Below the pieces are notes generated by a model. It had not been told where the DNA came from. It made no database searches and worked only from the letters and a program-made list of their open reading frames with translations. Positions 8,811-18,414 of a stretch of 64,000 nt of DNA are shown one piece after another (positions within the stretch are counted from its first letter, which is position 1; the number at the start of each line of letters is the position of its first letter). The position numbers were made by a program, and so were the translations under genes. Source of the DNA: Cytophagales bacterium WSM2-2 (lineage in GTDB: Bacteria; Bacteroidota; Bacteroidia; Cytophagales; Cyclobacteriaceae); the NCBI GenBank assembly GCA_015472025.1, contig BNHL01000001.1, positions 310,001 through 374,000 on the forward strand, given 5' to 3'.

Positions 8811-9428
8811 ATGTACATCCCTAAAGATTTCAGGAATACTGACGAAGCTATTGCAAAAGACTTTATACGGCAACATAGTTTCGGCATCCTGGTAAGCCAG
8901 GTGGAGGGCAAGCTCTGGGCAACGCACACTCCGATGCTCCTCACCGAAAATGACACGAAGCTTTCTGGTCACATCGCAAAAGGGAACAAACAATGGAAAG
9001 AATTTAATGGAACGGAAGTGCTCGCGATTTTTAGCGGAGCACATTCATACGTATCCTCTTCGTGGTATGATCACGAAAATGTCCCCACCTGGAATTATCT
9101 GATCACACACGTCTATGGAAACGTTCGAATCATTGAGGGAGAAGAACTATACCAGTCGCTGAAGCAGCTGGTCGACAAATACGAGAAAAAATCAGAGCGT
9201 CCGGTAGCTATGGAAAAATTCTCTCCGGATTTTTTAAAACATGAGATCCAGGGAGTTGTGGGTTTTGAAATTAAAATCAGCCGGATAGAATCTGCTCAGA
9301 AATTATCACAGAATCGAAACGACCGGGATTATCATTCGATTATCACGCACCTCGAAAAAAACGGTGATGAAAATTCGACCGGTATTGCCTCGGCTATGAA
9401 AAACAACAGAAAACTAAACGAACTATGA
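8811..9428 (+). CDS. PaiB-family FMN-binding protein
   Basis: 205 residues beginning MYIPKDFR, with THTPMLL, HIAKGNKQW, SGAHSYVSSSWY and VPTWNYLITHVYG. These are diagnostic of the PaiB (FMN_bind_2) family, split-barrel proteins first described as regulators in Bacillus. Length is normal. The last codons overlap the next gene by 4 bp. Whether it acts as a regulator or an enzyme here cannot be told. Confidence 0.85.
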   Translation: MYIPKDFRNTDEAIAKDFIRQHSFGILVSQVEGKLWATHTPMLLTENDTKLSGHIAKGNKQWKEFNGTEVLAIFSGAHSYVSSSWYDHENVPTWNYLITHVYGNVRIIEGEELYQSLKQLVDKYEKKSERPVAMEKFSPDFLKHEIQGVVGFEIKISRIESAQKLSQNRNDRDYHSIITHLEKNGDENSTGIASAMKNNRKLNEL

Positions 9429-9877
9429 TCACGGAAGAATTAAAGAAAGTATTGGTGCGGGACATTGACAGGTTGAAAGAAGAAATCTCTCTTTACCGCG
9501 ATGAGCAAAGCATCTGGAAAATTGAAAAGGAGATTGCCAACTCAGGAGGGAATCTTTGTCTTCATCTTATTGGGAACCTGAAACATTATATCGGGGTGAC
9601 TATGGGCGATTTGAAATTCACACGGAATCGCGAAGAGGAGTTTACATTAAAAAATATTCCGAAGGCAGAGTTAATTAAAATGGTGGAAGAAACCCGCGAA
9701 GCCGTAAGTCGTGCGTTAGATAACACGAAAGACGAGGAGCTTGATAAAGAGTATCCTCTCCTGGTCTTCAAGGAAAAAACTTCAACGGTTTTTTTTATGA
9801 TACACCTGGCTGCTCACCTGGGGTATCACCTGGGTCAAGTCAATTATCATCGCAGGCTTGTGGCTGCTAATACTTGA
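9425..9877 (+). CDS. DinB-superfamily protein (DUF1572-like)
   Basis: 150 residues. Histidines in NLCLHLIGNLKHYIG and MIHLAAHLGYHLGQ give the three-His metal site of the DinB superfamily in the DUF1572 arrangement. It is the second DinB-like gene in this cluster. It overlaps the PaiB gene by 4 bp and is followed 3 bp later by the PLP enzyme, so co-transcription is likely. Confidence 0.75.
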   Translation: MITEELKKVLVRDIDRLKEEISLYRDEQSIWKIEKEIANSGGNLCLHLIGNLKHYIGVTMGDLKFTRNREEEFTLKNIPKAELIKMVEETREAVSRALDNTKDEELDKEYPLLVFKEKTSTVFFMIHLAAHLGYHLGQVNYHRRLVAANT

Positions 9878-9880
9878 GAT

Positions 9881-11296
9881 ATGAATGGTGTATTGTTTTC
9901 TGACCGAAACGATCTTTCAGCGATACTTGAAAAAACGAAACGTATTGCTGAACAACGAATCAAAAAACAGGAAGAGATTGCTCCTGGTATTCATGTAAGT
10001 GATCTTGAATTATCCGATCTCCCTGAAAAAGGAATTGGAGCAAAAGCAACGCTTGATTTTTTTGAGCGTCATTTTGCTCACCAGATGAACAACAGTGCCG
10101 GCCCAAGGTATTTTGGGTTTGTTATCGGCGGTTCAACACCTGCTTCGGTCGCAGGCGACTGGCTGGTGAGTGCCTTCGACCAGAACGTATGCGGAAGCTA
10201 CGACTCGATTGCACCCCAACTCGAAAAACAAACGCTTCGTTTTATGAAGCAAATGTTTGGCCTTGACGAAAATTATTTCGGCTCATTCACAACAGGAGCC
10301 ACACTTTCCAATTTTGTAAGTCTTGCCTTAGGACGTCAATGGGTTGGTGAGCAGCAAGGTATAGACGTGAGTAATGATGGATTGGATTCGCTTCCAAAAA
10401 TAAAAATCGTAAGTGCTACGGCTCATGCAAGCATCATCAAATCGATGTCAATGACAGGGATTGGGCGTAAGGCATTGGTAAAAATTGACACTCTTCCTGA
10501 ACGTGAAGCGATCGACATCGAAAAACTTGAAAATTATTTGCGATCGAATCCCAATGATCCATTTATTCTGGTTGCCAATGCAGGTACTGTCAATACAGTT
10601 GACTTTGACGACCTCGAAGCAATCGGGCGGTTAAAGTCTAAATACAAATTCTGGATGCATGTAGATGCAGCATTTGGTGGCTTCGCCTTCTTGTCTGATC
10701 AGTATGCTCATTTGGTGAAAGGCATCAACTATGCAGACAGCATTACCATCGATGCGCACAAGTGGTTGAATGTACCTTACGATGCAGCGATTCAATTCAC
10801 CCGGCATAAAGACCTGCAACTGAAAGTTTTTCAAAACAGCGCTTCTTACCTCGGTGATCCGGATAAGAGTCCGGATTATTTTCACTACACTCCTGAAAAT
10901 TCCAGGCGGTTCCGCGCTTTGCCCTCGTGGTTCAGTTTGATGGCTTACGGCAAAGAAGGTCATCGGGAAATTGTAGAACGCAATTGCGATACAGCTAAGT
11001 TACTGGGTCAACTGATTGAGAAATCAGATGCATTCACTTTGCTGGCTCCAGTACGTATGAATGTCGTCTGTTTTACATTGAAGAAAGAAAATTTATCAAT
11101 GGTTGAAATCCAGCAGTACCTCGAACTGGTGAGCATGGATGGGAAAGCGTTTTTTACACCAACGGTCTACAAAAACACACCGGCTATCCGTTCTGCGGTA
11201 AGCAATTGGCAGACGACAGAAAATGATATTCGTATTGCATTTGAATCGTTAGAGCGTATAGCGTCAGAATTTAAACAGGAGAAGGCTTTGTTATAA
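9881..11296 (+). CDS. PLP-dependent group II decarboxylase/aminotransferase-like enzyme
   Basis: 471 residues of the fold type I, group II decarboxylase kind. HVDAAFGGFAFL carries the PLP-ring aspartate, and DSITIDAHKWLNVPYDA carries the Schiff-base lysine. Typical members decarboxylate aromatic amino acids, glutamate or aspartate. FTTGATLSNF and ATAHASIIKS fit the cofactor phosphate region. The substrate cannot be read from the sequence. It is the last gene before a 61-bp gap that precedes ilvE. Confidence 0.85.
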   Translation: MNGVLFSDRNDLSAILEKTKRIAEQRIKKQEEIAPGIHVSDLELSDLPEKGIGAKATLDFFERHFAHQMNNSAGPRYFGFVIGGSTPASVAGDWLVSAFDQNVCGSYDSIAPQLEKQTLRFMKQMFGLDENYFGSFTTGATLSNFVSLALGRQWVGEQQGIDVSNDGLDSLPKIKIVSATAHASIIKSMSMTGIGRKALVKIDTLPEREAIDIEKLENYLRSNPNDPFILVANAGTVNTVDFDDLEAIGRLKSKYKFWMHVDAAFGGFAFLSDQYAHLVKGINYADSITIDAHKWLNVPYDAAIQFTRHKDLQLKVFQNSASYLGDPDKSPDYFHYTPENSRRFRALPSWFSLMAYGKEGHREIVERNCDTAKLLGQLIEKSDAFTLLAPVRMNVVCFTLKKENLSMVEIQQYLELVSMDGKAFFTPTVYKNTPAIRSAVSNWQTTENDIRIAFESLERIASEFKQEKALL

Positions 11297-11357
11297 ATTT
11301 TTAATTTTCTTTTCGTAATAAACTGGAGTATTTTTACCTCAATTAAACCCAAATTTT

Positions 11358-12428
11358 ATGGCCGTAATGACCGCATCTATTCCGACAGAACGAGTGAAGA
11401 AATCGCGCTTGTCCTCGGTTGATTTTTCCAACCTTGGCTTCGGTACCTACATCAGCGATCACATGGTGGTAGCCGATTACAAAAACGGTGAATGGCAGGA
11501 ACCCAAGATCGTTCCTTACGGAGAAATGCTGATGTCACCGGCAATTCTTGCGCTTCACTATGGCCAGTCTGTTTTTGAAGGGATGAAAGCATTCAAAAAC
11601 AAAAGCGGCCAGATCACCATTTTCCGTCCGCAGCGTCACCACCAACGTTTCAACAAATCATTGGAACGCATGTGTATGCCTTCAATCAGCGAAGACTTGT
11701 TTATCAACAGTCTCACTTCCCTGATCGAGTTGGATGAAGCATGGATTCCTACAGCAGAAGGTTCATCACTTTACATTCGTCCATTCATGTTTGCCAACGA
11801 AGCACGACTGGGTGTAAAAGTTTCAGATGAGTATCGCTTTGTTATCCTGACTTGCCCGGTAGCACCTTACTTCACTAAGCCTGTTCGCGTAAAAGTAGAA
11901 GAAGAGTTTGTACGCGCAGCAGAAGGTGGCACAGGCTATGCCAAGTGTGCCGGAAATTATGGAGGGGCCTTCTACCCTACTGAATTAGCACGCAAGCAAG
12001 GCTTCGACCAGGTATTGTGGACCGATTCGAAAGAACATAAATACATCGATGAATCCGGAGCTATGAACGTTATGTTCGTACTCAATGGAAAATTAGTAAC
12101 TCCGAAATTGTTGAGTTCATTGCTCGATGGTGTTACGCGTGACTCCATACTGACGTTAGCTCCATCACTCGGAATCGAAATAGACGAACGCAAAATCAGT
12201 GTTGCAGAATTGGAAGAAGGTTTCAAGAAAGGAACACTCACGGAAGCATTTGGTGTAGGAACTGCAGCCGTGGTAAGCCCGATTGCGGCCATCAGCATCC
12301 ATGGGAAAGTGTATGAACTACCTCCGGTAGGGCCCGACAGTTTCCAGTTACGCGCCAAGAAAAAACTGAATGACATCCGCATGGCCGTTGAGCCGGATGT
12401 GCATGGATGGAACTATCCGGTGAAATAA
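11358..12428 (+). CDS. ilvE: Branched-chain amino acid aminotransferase
   Basis: 356 residues, normal for type II (eukaryote-like) BCAT. FGTYISDHMVV, HYGQSVFEGMKAFK, FRPQRHHQRFNKS, the lysine in GTGYAKCAGNYGGAF (PLP Schiff base) and EAFGVGTAAVVSPI are all characteristic. It transfers the amino group between glutamate and the keto acids of Leu, Ile and Val. It stands alone between a short leader and a strong terminator hairpin. Confidence 0.95.
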   Translation: MAVMTASIPTERVKKSRLSSVDFSNLGFGTYISDHMVVADYKNGEWQEPKIVPYGEMLMSPAILALHYGQSVFEGMKAFKNKSGQITIFRPQRHHQRFNKSLERMCMPSISEDLFINSLTSLIELDEAWIPTAEGSSLYIRPFMFANEARLGVKVSDEYRFVILTCPVAPYFTKPVRVKVEEEFVRAAEGGTGYAKCAGNYGGAFYPTELARKQGFDQVLWTDSKEHKYIDESGAMNVMFVLNGKLVTPKLLSSLLDGVTRDSILTLAPSLGIEIDERKISVAELEEGFKKGTLTEAFGVGTAAVVSPIAAISIHGKVYELPPVGPDSFQLRAKKKLNDIRMAVEPDVHGWNYPVK

Positions 12429-12450
12429 TAACTCACAGAGATTTTATTAA

Positions 12451-12486
12451 GAGAATGCTGAGTACCCAAGCGGTACAAGCATTCTC
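12451..12486 (+). terminator. Strong hairpin after ilvE
   Basis: GAGAATGCT (12451-12459) pairs with AGCATTCTC (12478-12486), and inside it GTACC pairs with GGTAC around a CAAGC loop. The two stems stack almost continuously. Position after the ilvE stop supports a terminator, though the following T-run is weak. Confidence 0.65.
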
Positions 12487-12522
12487 TTGCCTGAAATTTT
12501 CGAAATAAACACGTCCTGCTTT

Positions 12523-13524
12523 ATGAAGGCTGCCTTCTTCACAGAGAAAAACAGTCCATTGGTAATAAAAGCCTTGGACAAATTTAAGCCCGTCAAAGAC
12601 CAGGTGCTTATCCGGTTGAAGAATGCCGCACTCAATCACCGCGACTTGTGGGCGTGCCTGGAACAAACACCTCCGCCACAGGGAATCATTCTTGGATCTG
12701 ACGGATGTGGCATTATAGAAGAGGTCGGGGATGAAACCGGTCAACATTTGATTGGTGAAGAAGTGATTATCAACCCAAGTCTCAACTGGGGAAACAATCC
12801 ATTATTTCAAGGTGATTCTTTCAAAATACTTGGCTTGCCGGATAACGGTACGTTCAGCGAATACATTGTCATTCCTCATAAGTATGTATTTAAGAAACCA
12901 GAGCACCTCTCTGCACAAGAGTCAGCAGCAATTCCACTCTCCGGCCTTACCGCATACCGGGCTTTATTTTCCAAAGCGCGATTGCGTTCGAAAGAAAAAG
13001 TACTTATCACCGGAGTTGGCGGTGGCGCAGCCCAATTTGCATTTCAATATGCCATCGCTTACGGTGCCCGTGTTTATGTGACTTCAGGATCAGAAGAGAA
13101 AATAGAAAAAGCGAAAGGTATGGGTGCTCTCGGTGGCTTCATTTACAAGGACTCCGAATGGGCCAGGAAGGCAGCGAAAGAAGCAGGTGGATTTGACATC
13201 GTGATCGACAGTGCCGGAGGAGAGCAATTTTCAAAGCTTCCTGACATCATGATGCCTGGAGGAAGAATCGTGGTCTTCGGAAGAACAGGTGGAAATATTC
13301 CAGACCTGCCGACACGCTCTGTTTTTTGGAAACAGCTTTCCATTTTCGGCAGTACCATGGGGACCCGCGATGAGTTCCTCTCTATGATCGACATGATGGA
13401 GAGCCGGAAAATAAAGCCGGTAATCGATAGCGTATATCCTTTAGACGAAATCAATGCGGCTTTTGAGCGAATGAGCAAGAATGAGCAATTCGGAAAAATT
13501 GTTTTACAGATATCAACTCACTAA
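12523..13524 (+). CDS. MDR-family zinc-independent quinone reductase/alcohol dehydrogenase-like protein
   Basis: 333 residues from the ATG at 12523. An earlier in-frame start would run into the terminator. GroES-like domain: LKNAALNHRDLWAC and GSDGCGIIEEVG. Rossmann domain: VLITGVGGGAAQFAFQYA (a GxGxxA-type loop) and VIDSAGGEQF. No structural zinc cysteine cluster is visible. Reduction of quinones or enones with NADPH is typical; the substrate is unknown. Confidence 0.85.
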   Translation: MKAAFFTEKNSPLVIKALDKFKPVKDQVLIRLKNAALNHRDLWACLEQTPPPQGIILGSDGCGIIEEVGDETGQHLIGEEVIINPSLNWGNNPLFQGDSFKILGLPDNGTFSEYIVIPHKYVFKKPEHLSAQESAAIPLSGLTAYRALFSKARLRSKEKVLITGVGGGAAQFAFQYAIAYGARVYVTSGSEEKIEKAKGMGALGGFIYKDSEWARKAAKEAGGFDIVIDSAGGEQFSKLPDIMMPGGRIVVFGRTGGNIPDLPTRSVFWKQLSIFGSTMGTRDEFLSMIDMMESRKIKPVIDSVYPLDEINAAFERMSKNEQFGKIVLQISTH

Positions 13525-13535
13525 GTTTTTTAACT

Positions 13536-14177
13536 ATGGAGAAATTTCAAATCACTGACAAAACTGAAATCACGCGCCTCGCCAAGCGTGGTGTTTATGA
13601 CAAAGAGACGGTTTATTCCATTTTGGATGAATCGTTGTTTTGCACCGTTGCATATGTAAGAGAAGGGCAGCCATTTCAAATTCCTACCGGTTTTGTGCGT
13701 ATGGGGAACAAAATCTACATTCACGGATCGGTCGGAAGTTTTTATATGCGGGAGCTCCGTGATAAAAAACATCAAATTTGTATAAGCGTTACGTTAATGG
13801 ATGGGTTGGTCCTTGCTCGATCGGCCTTTCACCATTCGATGAATTACCGGTCAGTGGTCATGTTTGGCATTCCGGAACTTGTCACAGATAAACAGGAGCT
13901 CTATCAGGCACTGGAAGTTTTCACTGAAAAAGTTTGCCCAGGCCGTTGGGCGGATGTTCGTAAACCAACAGACAACGAGTGGAAAGAAACCATGGTACTT
14001 TCGCTAGATATCAGTGAAGCCTCAGCTAAAGTAAGAACAGGCCCGCCAAAAGATGACGATGAAGACTACGCTATGGACGTATGGGCCGGTGTGGTTCCAT
14101 TGAAAATCAAGAGGCTTGAACCTATTGCAGATTCGCAATTGAAGACCGGTGTTCCCATTCCCGACTATATTAGATGA
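13536..14177 (+). CDS. Pyridoxamine 5'-phosphate oxidase-like flavoprotein
   Basis: 213 residues. RGVYDKETVYSILDE, GQPFQIPTGFVRMG, YIHGSVGSFYMREL, and SAFHHSMNYRSVVMFG match the split-barrel flavoprotein subgroup related to nitroimidazole-resistance and antibiotic-associated flavin proteins. It lies 11 bp after the dehydrogenase gene. It is one of three split-barrel proteins in 9 kb. Confidence 0.78.
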   Translation: MEKFQITDKTEITRLAKRGVYDKETVYSILDESLFCTVAYVREGQPFQIPTGFVRMGNKIYIHGSVGSFYMRELRDKKHQICISVTLMDGLVLARSAFHHSMNYRSVVMFGIPELVTDKQELYQALEVFTEKVCPGRWADVRKPTDNEWKETMVLSLDISEASAKVRTGPPKDDDEDYAMDVWAGVVPLKIKRLEPIADSQLKTGVPIPDYIR

Positions 14178-14186
14178 CAAGTAAAA

Positions 14187-14645
14187 TTGAATAAGATCCG
14201 ATTCATAAGGACTGATTCCACTAACCCTGACTTTATCAGGTTAGTGAAGGCGCTTGATGAAGATCTGGCGATAAAGGACGGAGTTGAGCATTCGTTTTAC
14301 GCACAATTCAACAAGGTTGATAAAATCAAGTATGCCATCGTAGCTTATGAAGGAAATGAGTCTGTGGGCTGTGGTGCAATAAAAGAGTACGACAACACTT
14401 CCGTTGAAGTGAAGCGGATGTACACGGATCCTTCACAAAGGGGGAAAGGAATTGCAACCAAAATTTTAAAAGAACTGGAAGATTGGGCAAAGGAATTATC
14501 GTATAAAAGATGTGTGCTTGAAACGGGCAAACGGCAGCCCGATGCAGTGGCTCTCTATGAAAAGAACGAGTACATTCGAATTCCCAACTATGGCCAGTAT
14601 ACCGGAATAGAGAACAGTGTTTGTTTCGAGAAAATAATAACCTGA
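14187..14645 (+). CDS. GNAT-family N-acetyltransferase
   Basis: 152 residues from a TTG start at 14187. The acetyl-CoA loop RMYTDPSQRGKGIATKIL (Q/RxxGxG/A) and the end EKNEYIRIPNYGQYTG are conserved in GNAT proteins of the amino-acid/small-molecule type. It sits 9 bp after the flavoprotein and 4 bp before the cupin gene, hence in the same operon. Confidence 0.82.
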   Translation: MNKIRFIRTDSTNPDFIRLVKALDEDLAIKDGVEHSFYAQFNKVDKIKYAIVAYEGNESVGCGAIKEYDNTSVEVKRMYTDPSQRGKGIATKILKELEDWAKELSYKRCVLETGKRQPDAVALYEKNEYIRIPNYGQYTGIENSVCFEKIIT

Positions 14646-14649
14646 TGTT

Positions 14650-15027
14650 ATGGAAAAAGAAAATCAATACAACTATGTCACCAAGCTTGATGTCAAGTTT
14701 GAACACCTGGAGAAGATCGACATCCCGCAAATCGTGCGCGAATGCAAGGACAAATGGTTCAACCAAACGCTGACCAAAGTCAATGACAGTGTGGTTAGAA
14801 TTGGAATTGTGGAAGGCGAATATCATTGGCACAAACACGACAATGATGATGAGTTCTTTTTCGTGCTTGAGGGCCAATTGCTCATCGACCTGGAAGACCG
14901 AACCATTGAACTTAATCCCAACCAGGGAACAACTATTTCAAAAGGAGTTATGCACAGGCCAAGAGCCCCGAAAAAAACGGTGATGCTGATGATGGAAACA
15001 AGTGCTATCCAACCAACAGGGGACTGA
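14650..15027 (+). CDS. Single-domain cupin protein
   Basis: 125 residues with the two cupin motifs: GEYHWHKHDNDDEFFFVLEG (metal-ligand histidines and glutamate) and the second motif around NQGTTISKGVMHRPRAP (late histidine). Small cupins bind a metal and act as isomerases, dioxygenases or sugar-binding modules. The substrate is unknown. Confidence 0.82.
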   Translation: MEKENQYNYVTKLDVKFEHLEKIDIPQIVRECKDKWFNQTLTKVNDSVVRIGIVEGEYHWHKHDNDDEFFFVLEGQLLIDLEDRTIELNPNQGTTISKGVMHRPRAPKKTVMLMMETSAIQPTGD

Positions 15028-15046
15028 TTGAATTTACATCGAAACA

Positions 15047-15964
15047 ATGCCACAGTTCAAATTTTACATCGTTGACGTTTTTGCAAACCAAAAATACGAA
15101 GGCAATCAGCTGGCCGTATTTATTGACCTTGAAAATCAGATTTCTGACTCGTTGATGCAACGAATCTCAAGGGAAATAAATTTTGCAGAGACATCCTTCG
15201 TTAAAAGGAATAAAAACAACGAGCAATTTGCCGTGCGAATATTTACTTCGGAACACGAAGTGCCGTTTGCCGGACATCCGTCCATCGGGACTAGCTACAT
15301 TATCTCAAAATTCCTGTTGCCAAAACCGGTGAAAAAGTTGATTCTGAATCTGGCCCTGGGTGATATAGAGATTTCAGTCATGCAACCTGAAAACATCGAT
15401 GAGAGTGTACTGTTTATGACACAGGCTCAGCCAGATTTTCGTGATACATTCACTCCCACCGAAATTTCTGAAGAGCTTGGCATTGATATGCATTACCTCG
15501 ACACTTCCCTGCCTATCCAGGAAGTCAACACTGGCCTTCCCTATATTATAATCCCTCTGAAAAACCTGGAAGCCATGGAACGCGTAAATCTTCAGTATCA
15601 GTCATTTCAAAAATTTCTGGAAGTCAGGAAAAAGTATAAAACCAACAGTGTCACTGGACATTCCACTTCACTCTTCTTCTTCACCAGGGAGACTTATGAA
15701 AAAGGGAATTCATTCAATACACGAATGCGCCTGCTCGAAAACAATGTGCTTTCTGAAGATGCTGCCACGGGAAGCGCCAATGGTTGCCTGCTTGCTTATC
15801 TTTTAAAATACACGGATCAAAAAATCACAGCCACTGTTGAGCAGGGATTTCAAATGGGGCGAAAATCATACCTGTACCTGAACGGAGAAGTCTGTGATGA
15901 TAAGTATGCGATCAACGTAGGCGGACGAAGTAAATTGGTATCCGAAGGAACTTGGTATCTCTGA
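15047..15964 (+). CDS. PhzF-family isomerase-like protein
   Basis: 305 residues, normal for the family. The opening FYIVDVFANQKYEGNQLAVF, the catalytic-glutamate segment INFAETSFV, PFAGHPSIGTSYI and SEDAATGSANGCLLAYLL are PhzF signatures. The fold is a diaminopimelate-epimerase-like duplication. In phenazine producers PhzF isomerises an anthranilate precursor. No phenazine genes are nearby, so a different substrate is likely. Confidence 0.88.
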   Translation: MPQFKFYIVDVFANQKYEGNQLAVFIDLENQISDSLMQRISREINFAETSFVKRNKNNEQFAVRIFTSEHEVPFAGHPSIGTSYIISKFLLPKPVKKLILNLALGDIEISVMQPENIDESVLFMTQAQPDFRDTFTPTEISEELGIDMHYLDTSLPIQEVNTGLPYIIIPLKNLEAMERVNLQYQSFQKFLEVRKKYKTNSVTGHSTSLFFFTRETYEKGNSFNTRMRLLENNVLSEDAATGSANGCLLAYLLKYTDQKITATVEQGFQMGRKSYLYLNGEVCDDKYAINVGGRSKLVSEGTWYL

Positions 15965-15970
15965 TTAATT

Positions 15971-16522
15971 TTACTTCAGTTTAATCGATTTCATAATAGC
16001 GTGCGCTGAACTCTGCCATTGCGGACGTTGATCTTTGGGGCAATTAAAGGCGAACACCAGTGTGCGTCCCTTCTCTACATAATACTGTACATATGAATAC
16101 CGGAAGATCGCCTGGCGTTCCCCTTCTTTCAGTTTGTTGCCATTGATGCGGGATTCAAATTCGTAAAAGATATACTTCTTCTTGTTAATCGTCTGAATGC
16201 CGGAGTTGATAATATCTACCCGGTCGTAAAGATTGAATATTCCGGATTTGAAAAATTTAGCCGCTATTTCAATATCGTCTTGAACCCACTGAGTAGCTGA
16301 AATATTTACGCTAAAATCGACACTGCGCTCCATGTTTGTAAATGCGCCAAGCGGTGCCCGAACAGACGGATATCGTACGATAATGTCGTCTTCCGTCATT
16401 GGCGCAAGCGACTTAGGCAAGGATACTGTAATGCCTTCTGCTACCTTAGTTTTCACAAGTTTGCCCGGGGCAAACGTAAATCCGGATGAAAGCAGAAGAA
16501 GGATAAGACCAAGTTTTCTCAT
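15971..16522 (-). CDS. Secreted protein of unknown function
   Basis: 183 residues with a signal peptide (LGLILLLLSSGFTFA). The mature part is beta-rich, with alternating hydrophobic strands (YIFYEFESRINGN, AIFRYSYVQYYVEKG, LVFAFNCPKDQR). The last segment resembles a small periplasmic sensor-like fold, but I do not recognise a named family. It converges with the PhzF gene and is divergent from aspS. Confidence 0.65.
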   Translation of the reverse strand: MRKLGLILLLLSSGFTFAPGKLVKTKVAEGITVSLPKSLAPMTEDDIIVRYPSVRAPLGAFTNMERSVDFSVNISATQWVQDDIEIAAKFFKSGIFNLYDRVDIINSGIQTINKKKYIFYEFESRINGNKLKEGERQAIFRYSYVQYYVEKGRTLVFAFNCPKDQRPQWQSSAHAIMKSIKLK

Positions 16523-16625
16523 AAAGCCATTAGATTAAGGTCAACAATGTAAGGTTTAAAGGGTTTTAAGCTCGGCAGTTTTGGCAAAGCACGAGGTCAC
16601 AACGCGTCTTTTAGCCAACTTCTTA

Positions 16626-16633
16626 TAAATTTG
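16626..16633 (+). promoter_or_regulatory. Bacteroidota -7 box (TAAATTTG) before aspS
   Basis: TAAATTTG fits TAnnTTTG and ends 26 bp before the aspS ATG (16660). No convincing TTG -33 box is present. Confidence 0.4.
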
Positions 16634-16659
16634 CGACTCAAAATTAATATAAAAACCCG

Positions 16660-18411
16660 ATGCTACGGACACATACTTGCGGTGAATTGCGGATCAGCGA
16701 TGTGAATAAACAAATTACCCTCACAGGCTGGGTACAACGCCTGCGCGACAAGGGCAGTTTGCTATGGATTGATCTGCGTGACCGGTACGGTATTACTCAA
16801 CTTTTCCTGGAAGAAGGGAAAAGTGATCCTTCATTGCTTCTGGCAGCCCGCAATCTCGGACGTGAGTTTGTGATAAAAGTAGAAGGTATCGTGGCAGAAC
16901 GTCATTCAAAAAATCCAAATATTCCTACCGGGGATATTGAAATCACAGTATCGACCATTGAGGTATTGAATCAATCCAAGACTCCTCCATTCACTATCGA
17001 GGATGAAACGGATGGTGGTGACGACCTCCGGATGAAGTACCGCTATCTCGACCTTCGAAGAAACCCTGTACGCGAAAGCCTCCAATTACGACATAAAATG
17101 GCTCAGCAAACACGCGTCTACCTCGATGCCCAGAGTTTCATTGAAGTTGAAACTCCGGTGCTTATTAAAAGTACGCCTGAAGGAGCTCGCGACTTTGTAG
17201 TGCCTTCACGTATGAACCAGGGTGAGTTCTATGCGCTGCCGCAGTCACCTCAAACGTTTAAGCAATTACTAATGGTATCTGGTTTCGACCGCTACTACCA
17301 GATCGTGAAGTGTTTCCGCGATGAAGATCTTCGTGCTGACCGCCAGCCGGAGTTCACGCAAATCGACTGCGAAATGTCGTTTGTGACACAGGAGGACGTA
17401 TTGAAAACATTTGAAGGCTTGGTAAGGCACCTCTTCAAACAAGTGAAAGGAATCGACCTTCACGAGGTTCCACGTATGAGCTATGCGGATGCCATGAAAT
17501 ACTATGGTTCAGACAAGCCAGACACACGCTTTGAAATGAAATTTGCCGAACTGAATGATGTAGCACAAGGCAAAGGCTTCGGTGTGTTTGATAGCGCTGA
17601 ACTTGTGGTTGGAATTTGTGCCAAGGGATGTGCTGGCTACACCCGCAAGCAGTTGGATGAACTTACCGAATTTGTAAAACGGCCGCAGGTAGGAGCTAAA
17701 GGTTTGGTATGGCTGCGCTGCGAAACGAACGGCACTTTCAAATCATCTGTGGACAAGTTCTATGATGAGATCGAGTTGAGCCGGTTTGCACAAAAATTCA
17801 ATGCTGAGCCCGGTGATCTGATCCTGATCCTGGCTGGTGACAAAGATAAAACTCGAAAGGCACTAAGTGAACTTCGCCTCCAGGTGGGAGGACAACTGGG
17901 GTTGCGTGATAAGACTAAATTCTCGGCACTCTGGGTGCTTGACTTCCCGCTCTTCGAATACGATGAAGAAGCCAAAAAATGGAATGCTATGCATCATCCC
18001 TTCACTTCACCCAAACGTGAAGACATCCCGTTATTGGAAACCGATTTAGGAAAAGTCCGGGCCAATGCCTACGACATGGTCTTGAATGGAACCGAAATTG
18101 GAGGTGGCTCTATTCGTATTCACGATCGTGCTACACAACAACTGATGTTCAGTAAACTCGGGTTCAGCGTGGAAGAAGCAAAGAAGCAGTTCGGGTTCCT
18201 GATGGACGCTTTTGAGTATGGTGCGCCACCGCATGGTGGAATTGCTTTCGGCTTTGATCGGTTGTGCTCTTTGTTTGGTGGTGCCGACTCGATCCGGGAT
18301 TTCATTGCATTCCCCAAAAACAATTCCGGTCGTGACATGATGATCGACTCGCCATCCACAATTTCACAGGAACAGTTGAAAGAGTTGGGAATCGATGTGA
18401 AGAAAGCTTAA
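16660..18411 (+). CDS. aspS: Aspartyl-tRNA synthetase
   Basis: 583 residues, the length of bacterial-type AspRS with the GAD insertion. The OB-fold anticodon domain has [20 protein letters not shown]. Class II motif 2 is [18 protein letters not shown], and motif 3 is [13 protein letters not shown] near the C-terminus. It charges tRNA-Asp with aspartate. It stands alone, with its own -7 box upstream and a convergent gene 3 bp downstream. Confidence 0.97.
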   Translation: MLRTHTCGELRISDVNKQITLTGWVQRLRDKGSLLWIDLRDRYGITQLFLEEGKSDPSLLLAARNLGREFVIKVEGIVAERHSKNPNIPTGDIEITVSTIEVLNQSKTPPFTIEDETDGGDDLRMKYRYLDLRRNPVRESLQLRHKMAQQTRVYLDAQSFIEVETPVLIKSTPEGARDFVVPSRMNQGEFYALPQSPQTFKQLLMVSGFDRYYQIVKCFRDEDLRADRQPEFTQIDCEMSFVTQEDVLKTFEGLVRHLFKQVKGIDLHEVPRMSYADAMKYYGSDKPDTRFEMKFAELNDVAQGKGFGVFDSAELVVGICAKGCAGYTRKQLDELTEFVKRPQVGAKGLVWLRCETNGTFKSSVDKFYDEIELSRFAQKFNAEPGDLILILAGDKDKTRKALSELRLQVGGQLGLRDKTKFSALWVLDFPLFEYDEEAKKWNAMHHPFTSPKREDIPLLETDLGKVRANAYDMVLNGTEIGGGSIRIHDRATQQLMFSKLGFSVEEAKKQFGFLMDAFEYGAPPHGGIAFGFDRLCSLFGGADSIRDFIAFPKNNSGRDMMIDSPSTISQEQLKELGIDVKKA

Positions 18412-18414
18412 GCT

